From: Bacillota bacterium
GTDB taxonomy: Bacteria; Bacillota; Clostridia; Peptostreptococcales; Anaerovoracaceae
Assembly (NCBI GenBank): GCA_017537495.1
Contig: JAFYKS010000330.1
Coordinates: 1 to 6,198, forward strand
DNA: 6,198 nucleotides
Direction of reading: 5' to 3'
Positions 1 to 6,198 of the stretch are shown piece by piece. Position 1 is the stretch's first letter; every line of letters begins with the position of its first letter. The notes beneath the pieces are model-generated. The model saw only the letters and a list, made by a program, of their open reading frames with translations. It made no database searches and was not told the DNA's origin. The translations under genes were made by a program, and so were the position numbers.

Positions 1-470
1 AAGCCAAGAGCAGCTTTGCTTACAGTCTGGCTTCTACTGTCAGCTTCGGTGAAAGTGTGACCGGAGGTGCTCTGTCTGTAAATGAAAAGCTGTTCCTGGC
101 ACAGTTTGACGTAATCAAGAAGATTGGCGAAACGGAAGAAGGCGGCGTTATCGTAGGCCGCTGTGCAGACTATGTACTCCGTGATATGCCTGGCGTAACC
201 AATGTGTTTATCTGCAGTGAAATGCCGGAAAGAATCAAGCGCTGTGTGGAAAAGTACGGCGATGATCCGGCGAAGGTAAAGCAGACCATTGCTACATACG
301 ATAAGGCACGTCAGAACTACTACAACTATCATACCTGCCAGAAATGGGGGGACTACCATAACTACAATATGGTACTGAACACCTGCTGTATCACAGAAGA
401 GCAGGCAGCCCAGATTATTGCAGACTATGTAAGCAACAGAATCCCTAGAGTGAATATGGAGGAATTATAA
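1..470 (+). CDS. Cytidylate kinase-like family protein (5'-truncated by window edge)
   Basis: The reading frame (first whole codon at base 3) is open from the left edge to the TAA at 468-470, so the N-terminal part, including the P-loop, lies outside the window. A GTG at 57 could be read as a start, but in-frame coding continues upstream of it (AKSSFAYSLASTVSFGES), so it is internal. The visible 156 residues fit the cytidylate kinase-like (AAA/NMP-kinase fold) family. There is a GVIVGRCADYVL segment (the family's GRgadyvL motif), a hydrophobic strand NVFIC, an Arg/Lys-rich lid-like segment (ERIKRCVEKYG), and the C-terminal signature DKARQNYYNYHTCQKWGD followed by NYNMVLNT. By family it would bind ATP and a nucleotide or similar small substrate in the cytosol. 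True cytidylate kinase activity is unproven for this group, which is distinct from classical Cmk. The last codons (Glu-Glu-Leu-stop) contain the ribosome-binding site of the next gene, so the two are translationally linked. Confidence 0.85.
   Translation, partial: AKSSFAYSLASTVSFGESVTGGALSVNEKLFLAQFDVIKKIGETEEGGVIVGRCADYVLRDMPGVTNVFICSEMPERIKRCVEKYGDDPAKVKQTIATYDKARQNYYNYHTCQKWGDYHNYNMVLNTCCITEEQAAQIIADYVSNRIPRVNMEEL
458..470 (+). promoter_or_regulatory. Strong ribosome-binding site of the Cys-tail gene, inside the previous gene
   Basis: GGAGG at 458-462 lies 8 nt before the ATG at 471, within the last codons of the kinase-like gene. The 13-mer GGAGGAATTATAA is identical to the one in front of the proteolipid gene (4218-4230). 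Confidence 0.75.
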
Positions 471-719
471 ATGAACAGAGGAATCAGAAAAGCAAAGACC
501 ACTAAGCAGGTTAAGACCGGCAGCACCAAGGGCCTGGGCAAGGCAGTTGTACAGATCGTAGGTATCGGTCTGGTTGCAGGTACAGCTCTGGTACTGGGAA
601 CCGATAAGGTTATGAAGAAGATTTTCAAGAAAGATGAGTGCCAGTGTGACTGCGGCGGTGAATGTGACTGTGACTGCGACTGCGAATGTGACGGCACCTG
701 TGAATGTGACGCAGAATAG
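471..719 (+). CDS. Small single-pass membrane protein with Cys-Asp/Glu tail, unrecognised
   Basis: I do not recognise this 82-residue protein. Three parts are visible. Residues 1-24 are strongly basic with no acidic residue. Residues about 25-43 (AVVQIVGIGLVAGTALVLG) form one hydrophobic, Gly-rich helix. After a short basic patch (K46-K54) comes a C-terminal tail. Between residues 57 and 79 the tail has ten cysteines (57, 59, 61, 65, 67, 69, 71, 73, 77, 79), separated mostly by single Asp or Glu residues. The charge pattern suggests a membrane anchor; topology is uncertain because both flanks of the helix are basic. A CxCxC lattice with carboxylates could bind metal or form disulfides, but this is inference. 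The start is secure: GGAGG 8 nt upstream, with the ATG directly after the previous stop. It lies between the kinase-like gene and whiA with only 16 nt to whiA, so all three are probably co-transcribed. Abundant GGT, CTG and GTA/GTT codons resemble those of the proteolipid gene and hint at good expression. Confidence 0.8.
   Translation: MNRGIRKAKTTKQVKTGSTKGLGKAVVQIVGIGLVAGTALVLGTDKVMKKIFKKDECQCDCGGECDCDCDCECDGTCECDAE
663..692 (+). repeat. Hexanucleotide repeat TGYGAY coding Cys-Asp
   Basis: Five tandem units of the pattern TGY-GAN run through 663-692 (TGTGAC, TGTGAC, TGCGAC, TGCGAA, TGTGAC). Related CysAsp/CysGlu units lie on either side (639-647 and 701-713). The third-position changes (TGT/TGC, GAC/GAA) show the units are not freshly duplicated copies. 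Confidence 0.75.
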
Positions 720-735
720 GAAGAACGGATAGACT

Positions 736-1689
736 ATGTCATTTGCATCGGAAACGAAAAATGAACTGGCGCGAATTGAGCCTGAAAAAAAGTGCTGCCA
801 GCTGGCAGAGATTTCAGGCTTTCTTCGTGTGGCAGGAAGCCTGCGTCTGGCCGGAGGCGGCCGCTTCCGTATCGTAATTACCACGGAAAACCCGGCAGTT
901 GCCCGCCACTATAAGAAGCTGATGCAGGAATACTTTGGCATTGAAACCAAGCTGGAAATCGGTGAAAGTACAGCCGTAGGGAAGTCCAGAGATCTGCATC
1001 ATTCCTACAGCATCACCATCGATCCGGACAACCGAAGCGAGCAGATTCTCCGAGAAACGGGGATTTTGCTGATTAAGGAAGGGAACAACTACATCAGTGA
1101 CGGTATTTACAGCGGTATCGTAAAGACCAAATGCTGCAAGAAGGCTTACATGAGAGGTATTTTCATGGGAGCCGGAACCATGAGTGATCCGGAAAAAGGA
1201 TATCACCTGGAGTTTGTGTGCCACAGTGAAACCATGGCCACCGACCTGAAAAAGCTGATCAATTCCTTCGTGGATTTGAATGCGAAGGTAACGAAGCGCG
1301 GCAGTTCTCATATCGTATATATGAAGAAAGCGGACTATATCCGAGATACTCTGGCACTGATGGGTGCTACCAGCCAGGTCTTCAGCATGGAAGAAACCCG
1401 TATCAAGAAGAGCATGGTCAGCGACGCCAAGCGTATCGCAAACTGTGATACAGCCAACCTGGACCGTTCTGTGGATGCGGCTATGCGCCAGCTGGAAGCG
1501 ATCCATAAGATTGAAGAGGAACGGGGGCTGGAGTGGCTCTCTCCAAAACTGGAGGAAGTGGCACGTCTCCGCATGGAAAACCCTTATATCGCCATCTCAG
1601 CACTGGGGGAAATGTGCGATCCGCCTTTGAAAAAATCCGGTATCAACAATCGTCTCCGCCGTATCGAAGAGATTGCGGCCAAATTATAA
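736..1689 (+). CDS. whiA: DNA-binding protein WhiA
   Basis: A full-length WhiA of 317 residues, the usual length. The start MSFASETKNELAR matches the conserved N terminus of the family. The domains appear in the expected order. The WhiA N-terminal domain covers about residues 18-105. The LAGLIDADG homing-endonuclease-like fold covers about 127-218 (KKAYMRGIFMGAGTMSDP, then YHLEF), without signs of nuclease function. A linker carries NCDTANLDRSVDAA (236-249). The C-terminal helix-turn-helix spans about 269-310 (LEEVARLRMENP, then LGEMCDPPLKKSGINNRLRRI). In Streptomyces WhiA is a sporulation transcription factor. In Firmicutes it is a DNA/nucleoid-associated protein linked to division and chromosome segregation, and sporulation is not implied. 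The Shine-Dalgarno is modest (AGGAAG at 718-723, 12 nt before ATG). The gene usually follows rapZ and yvcK, whereas here its immediate neighbour is the Cys-tail gene. A terminator follows at 1744. Confidence 0.96.
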   Translation: MSFASETKNELARIEPEKKCCQLAEISGFLRVAGSLRLAGGGRFRIVITTENPAVARHYKKLMQEYFGIETKLEIGESTAVGKSRDLHHSYSITIDPDNRSEQILRETGILLIKEGNNYISDGIYSGIVKTKCCKKAYMRGIFMGAGTMSDPEKGYHLEFVCHSETMATDLKKLINSFVDLNAKVTKRGSSHIVYMKKADYIRDTLALMGATSQVFSMEETRIKKSMVSDAKRIANCDTANLDRSVDAAMRQLEAIHKIEEERGLEWLSPKLEEVARLRMENPYIAISALGEMCDPPLKKSGINNRLRRIEEIAAKL

Positions 1690-1703
1690 ACAGAATGCAA
1701 TCA

Positions 1704-1718
1704 TGTGACTTTGTCACA
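1704..1718. repeat. Perfect inverted repeat TGTGAC-TTT-GTCACA after whiA
   Basis: Six-base arms (1704-1709 and 1713-1718) surround three bases, starting 14 nt after the whiA stop codon. It may form a small hairpin in the 3' end of the mRNA or be a protein-binding palindrome. It resembles a CRP/FNR-type half-site pair (TGTGA/TCACA), but the spacing is 5 rather than the usual 6, so no regulator is assigned. Confidence 0.6.
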
Positions 1719-1720
1719 GA

Positions 1721-1743
1721 ATAACAGAAAAAAATGCTGTTAT
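1721..1743. repeat. Inverted repeat ATAACAG / CTGTTAT with A-rich loop
   Basis: Arms 1721-1727 and 1737-1743 are perfectly complementary over 7 bp, with the loop AAAAAAATG between them. It directly abuts the terminator stem that starts at 1744, so the whiA 3' end would carry stacked hairpins. The A-run in the loop could protect or tune the 3' end; function is not known. Confidence 0.5.
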
Positions 1744-1775
1744 ACTCCCTTCAAAATCCTGAGGGGAGTTTTTTT
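1744..1775 (+). terminator. Rho-independent terminator of the whiA transcript
   Basis: The stem ACTCCCTTC (1744-1752) pairs with GAGGGGAGT (1761-1769) over 9 bp with one T-G wobble and the loop AAAATCCT. It is followed by an uninterrupted T-run (1769-1775). It lies 54 nt after the whiA stop and separates the whiA group from the ATPase operon. Confidence 0.9.
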
Positions 1776-1831
1776 ATACACAAATTTGATGATTAGAGGC
1801 GGTGAAAAGTGGTATTATAAGTGTAATAGTT

Positions 1832-1856
1832 AAAGTATTGTTAATAAAAATACTTT
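1832..1856. repeat. 8-bp inverted repeat AAAGTATT / AATACTTT upstream of the ATPase promoter
   Basis: Arms 1832-1839 and 1849-1856 are perfect, with the 9-nt spacer GTTAATAAA. It ends 11 bp upstream of the proposed -35 element (1868), a usual place for an operator or upstream activator site. It is AT-rich, so an RNA hairpin would be weak, and no regulator is identified. Confidence 0.5.
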
Positions 1857-1867
1857 TTTGACAGCAC

Positions 1868-1896
1868 TTGTTAGAATCGTTCATGTGTTGTATACT
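1868..1896 (+). promoter_or_regulatory. Sigma-A type promoter of the V-ATPase operon
   Basis: The -35 element TTGTTA (1868-1873) and -10 element TATACT (1891-1896) are separated by the optimal 17 bp. Transcription should start near 1903, giving a leader of about 58 nt before the first ATG. A perfect TTGACA lies at 1858-1863, but no -10 sits at a workable distance from it. Confidence 0.7.
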
Positions 1897-1907
1897 AAAG
1901 CAATAAA

Positions 1908-1925
1908 GTGTTGCATTTGCAATAC
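1908..1925 (+). promoter_or_regulatory. Hairpin near the 5' end of the ATPase operon leader
   Basis: GTGTTGCA (1908-1915) and TGCAATAC (1918-1925) can pair over up to 8 bp with one G-U (innermost pair strained), and the core TTGCA-TT-TGCAA is perfect. It begins about 5 nt after the predicted transcription start. It could stabilise the mRNA 5' end or, as DNA, act as an operator just downstream of the promoter. Confidence 0.5.
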
Positions 1926-1960
1926 AAAAAATCCTGTCAGGGAGATGGGGAGGTGTGATA

Positions 1961-2274
1961 ATGGCATTTGATGCGATTACAATGATCCGTCAGGCGGAGG
2001 AAACTGCGAAGAGAGAACGTGCGCAGGCTCTGACTGATGCAAGAGCAGCCGAAGATGCGGCTGTGGAAGCCGGAAAGGCAGCAATTGAGGAGGCTGCTGT
2101 CCGGGCCAGAAAGGAAATTCAGGCGAAGCTGGCGGAACTGGAAGCAGAAGCCACAGCTGCAGCACAGGTGCTGGCCGGTGAAACGGAAAAGCAGAAAGCT
2201 GCAATGCGGGCCGCAGCAGAACAGAAGCTGGATGAAGCCGCAGCACTTATCGTGGAAAGGATTGTGAACGGCTA

Positions 2275-2275
<1 letters not shown>
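1961..2275 (+). CDS. ntpF: V-type ATPase peripheral-stalk subunit G/H
   Basis: A 104-residue, soluble, highly charged protein that is about one-third alanine with many Glu, Lys and Arg. It is predicted to be almost one continuous helix (from MIRQAEETAKRERAQ to the C terminus), as in the G/H-type stalk subunit that forms a coiled-coil heterodimer with subunit E. Together they tie the catalytic A3B3 head to membrane subunit I. The sequence alone is low-complexity; the call rests on length, helix character and its first place in the operon, which equals ntpF of E. hirae. The ATG at 1961 is preferred over the in-frame GTG at 1955, because the Shine-Dalgarno GGGGAGG (1947-1953) sits 7 nt before the ATG and overlaps the GTG region. 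Its stop codon overlaps the start of subunit I (TAATG). Naming differs between systems (G, H, AhaH, NtpF). Confidence 0.82.
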
Positions 2276-4712
<2,437 letters not shown>

Positions 4713-4735
4713 GCCCAAGTGAAAGGGATGAGCTT

Positions 4736-5338
4736 ATGAAAGGTATAGAAAAAATTACGGCGCGCATTGCAGCTGATGCAGCGTCTGAAATCAGTGCAGT
4801 CCGTGCTGAATCAGACAGCCGCTGCAGTGAAATCCGCGCTGAATACGATAAAAAAGCGCAGGAATCTTACGATGCGCTGATGCGTACCGGTCTCCGTGAA
4901 GCAGAGCAGCATGCATCCCGTATCGAAAGAACCGCACAGCTGGATGCGAAGAAAGCACTGCTGGGACTGCGCCAGGAAATGGTCAGCGAGGCCTTTAAAC
5001 TGGCAGAACAGAAACTGGTGAACATGCCGGAAGAAGAATATCTGGCATTCCTGACACGTCAGGCACTGGAAGCAGTGACAACCGGCTGTGAAGAACTGGT
5101 TATGAATGCTGCAGACCGGGAAAAGATCGGCGCGAAGCTGGTAGCCGGTGTGAATGCAGCACTGAAGGAAAAGGGCTCTGCAGCAAATGTGACTGTGGCA
5201 GAAGCATCCCGTGAAATGCTGGGCGGATTCATTCTCCGCCAGGACAACGTGGAAGTGAACTGCACCCTGGACCTGATGCTGGAAATGATCCGCGGTGAAG
5301 TGGCAGCACAGGCTGCGAAGGTTCTGTTCGAAGAATAA
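4736..5338 (+). CDS. ntpE: V-type ATPase peripheral-stalk subunit E
   Basis: A 200-residue soluble protein of usual family length. Residues about 1-90 form a long charged helix (ITARIAADAASEISAVRAES and onward) that pairs with subunit G/H. The C-terminal domain (about 95-200) is globular and binds the top of the catalytic head. It includes the conserved MLGGFIL (161-167) followed by VNCTLDLMLE, the family's GGf-type motif and acidic/Thr segment. Longer reading is possible from an ATG at 4643, but that start lies inside ntpK and adds 31 residues unlike the family. The ATG at 4736 gives the expected N terminus MKGIEKITARI and has AAAGGG (4722-4727) 8 nt upstream. It follows ntpK after 23 nt. 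Two copies per complex are expected, in two or three stalks depending on the enzyme type. Confidence 0.92.
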   Translation: MKGIEKITARIAADAASEISAVRAESDSRCSEIRAEYDKKAQESYDALMRTGLREAEQHASRIERTAQLDAKKALLGLRQEMVSEAFKLAEQKLVNMPEEEYLAFLTRQALEAVTTGCEELVMNAADREKIGAKLVAGVNAALKEKGSAANVTVAEASREMLGGFILRQDNVEVNCTLDLMLEMIRGEVAAQAAKVLFEE

Positions 5339-5358
5339 ACACTGCGGAACAGAAATCA

Positions 5359-5371
5359 TCCTCAGCGAGGA
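5359..5371 (+). promoter_or_regulatory. Small hairpin covering part of the ntpC ribosome-binding site
   Basis: TCCTC (5359-5363) and GAGGA (5367-5371) pair perfectly around the loop AGC. The right arm is the first half of the Shine-Dalgarno GAGGAGGG (5367-5374) that serves the TTG start at 5381. It may lower initiation on ntpC; the stem is only 5 bp, so the effect is uncertain. Confidence 0.4.
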
Positions 5372-5380
5372 GGGAAGATC

Positions 5381-6198
5381 TTGTCAAAAGTAAAAGATAG
5401 AGACTACCTGGCAATGACCGCTATGCTGCGGGCCAGGGAAGCGAGAATGCTGGACAGAGACAGAATGGAGCGGATGCTGGCATCAGGAAATTTTGCTGAT
5501 GCAGCCAAGCTTCTGACGGATCTGGGATATGAAGATATGTCCGCCATGCATGCAGGAGAAATGGATGCATCAATCTGTGCACGCAGACTCGCCATATATG
5601 AAGAAATCAGCCGCATGTGTCCGGAAAAGGAGCTGGTGGATGTCTTCCGTCTGAAGTACGACTATCATAATGCCAAGGTACTGGTGAAGGCCGGTGCTCT
5701 GGGAAGCGGAAGCACAGACCTGCTCAGCGGCATGGGCCGTGTACCGGCAGAAAAGCTGGAAAATGCAGTGGCAGAAGCACACTACAGTGAAGTGCCGCAG
5801 GTTCTGGCGAAGGGAATTCAGGAAGCGCAGGTGGTTCTGGCCAAAACCGGAAACTCTCAGGCTGCAGAATTCATTCTGGACCGCGCATACCATAAGGAGC
5901 TGGAACTTCTGGCACAGAAGCAGGACAGCGATTTCCTGAAGGGCTATGCAAAGATTCTCATCGATGCGGCCAATCTGGGAGCAGCAGTCCGTACGGTGCG
6001 TATGAAGAAGGGAACCGAGTTCCTGATGACTGCCCTGTTTGAAGGCGGCAATGCATCCGCATCGGCAGTAGCAGATGCAGCACTCAACGGTGATGCTCTG
6101 GCGGTACTGTTTACATCCACTCCGCTGGCAGGTGCAGCAGCTCTGGGCGTGGAAGCCATGAAGGGTGGGTCCATGACAAAATTCGAGCTGGCCTGCGA
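5381..6198 (+). CDS. ntpC: V-type ATPase subunit C (AC39/d-like), TTG start, truncated by right edge
   Basis: An open frame of 272 codons runs from a TTG at 5381 to the window edge; the family is usually about 330 residues, so perhaps 60 are missing. The TTG is chosen because the Shine-Dalgarno GAGGAGGG (5367-5374) is correctly spaced from it. The resulting N terminus (SKVKDRDYLAMTAMLRAREARML) also has the family's Tyr-containing first helix and the R-x-x-E-x-x-x-L pattern. Starting at the next ATG (5414) would cut that helix. The protein is all-helical and contains KYDYHNAKVLVKA (92-104), the characteristic D-x-x-N-x-K motif of the AC39 family. A second copy-like segment (LIDAANLGAAVRTVRMKKG) near residues 194-212 fits the family's three-fold internal repeat. 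This subunit is the socket on the proteolipid ring that receives the central shaft (D and F). Forty-two bases separate it from ntpE. Confidence 0.93.
   Translation, partial: MSKVKDRDYLAMTAMLRAREARMLDRDRMERMLASGNFADAAKLLTDLGYEDMSAMHAGEMDASICARRLAIYEEISRMCPEKELVDVFRLKYDYHNAKVLVKAGALGSGSTDLLSGMGRVPAEKLENAVAEAHYSEVPQVLAKGIQEAQVVLAKTGNSQAAEFILDRAYHKELELLAQKQDSDFLKGYAKILIDAANLGAAVRTVRMKKGTEFLMTALFEGGNASASAVADAALNGDALAVLFTSTPLAGAAALGVEAMKGGSMTKFELAC

Noticed and set aside
57..59. GTG at 57 as the start of the kinase-like gene
   Set aside because: The frame stays open to the left edge with plausible coding sequence, no Shine-Dalgarno precedes it, and the protein would lack the nucleotide-binding N terminus.
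465..884. Minus-strand frame antisense to the Cys-tail gene and the whiA start
   Set aside because: Considered because the Cys-tail protein is unusual, so the other strand might have been the coding one. The plus-strand gene has a perfect ribosome-binding site, tight operon spacing and a coherent helix-plus-tail layout, and the antisense product crosses into whiA.
814..1506. 230-codon minus-strand frame inside whiA
   Set aside because: Antisense shadow of the well-conserved whiA gene; no recognisable domain and no ribosome-binding site noted.
1704..1718. CRP/FNR binding site
   Set aside because: The half sites TGTGA/TCACA are separated by 5 rather than 6 bases, and the site sits between a gene and its terminator rather than at a promoter.
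1858..1863. TTGACA as the -35 box of the ATPase promoter
   Set aside because: It is a perfect hexamer, but the TATACT box is 27 bp away and no other good -10 is found at 16-19 bp. TTGTTA at 1868 has exact 17-bp spacing.

Overview
The window comes from a low- to mid-GC Gram-positive bacterium (Bacillota), probably an anaerobe of a Clostridia-, Negativicutes- or Erysipelotrichia-like group. The evidence is a WhiA regulator, a cytidylate kinase-like protein of a type common in anaerobic Firmicutes, strong GGAGG ribosome-binding sites, and a bacterial V-type ATPase operon in the order known from Enterococcus hirae (ntpF-I-K-E-C...). The exact genus cannot be read from this stretch. All genes lie on the + strand and packing is dense.

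Left part (1-1775): the 3' portion of a cytidylate kinase-like gene runs in from the left edge. It is followed at once by a small gene (471-719) for an unrecognised 82-residue protein with one membrane helix and an extraordinary C-terminal tail of alternating Cys and Asp/Glu. Next comes whiA (736-1689). The three genes are close enough to be one transcript, which ends at a good intrinsic terminator (1744-1775). Two further inverted repeats lie between the whiA stop codon and that terminator.

Intergenic region (1690-1960, 271 bp): after the terminator there is an AT-rich stretch with an 8-bp inverted repeat, then a sigma-A type promoter (TTGTTA-N17-TATACT). A short leader follows, with a hairpin near its predicted 5' end and a strong ribosome-binding site.

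Right part (1961-6198): this holds the first five genes of a V-type (A/V-type) ATPase operon. They encode peripheral-stalk subunit G/H (ntpF), the membrane stator subunit I (ntpI), the duplicated proteolipid K (ntpK), peripheral-stalk subunit E (ntpE), and central-stalk/rotor-cap subunit C (ntpC, TTG start, cut by the right edge). Subunits F, A, B and D are expected just beyond the window. The proteolipid carries Thr62, Gln63, Gln114 and Glu143, which match the Na+ ligands of E. hirae NtpK, so a sodium-coupled enzyme is the best guess. Initiation signals differ in a way that fits subunit stoichiometry: the single-copy I subunit starts at a TAATG overlap without a well-placed Shine-Dalgarno, whereas the multi-copy K subunit has a strong Shine-Dalgarno in an AU-rich context.

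The most novel item is the Cys/Asp-tailed small membrane protein. No CRISPR array, insertion sequence, tRNA, rRNA or prophage signal was seen.
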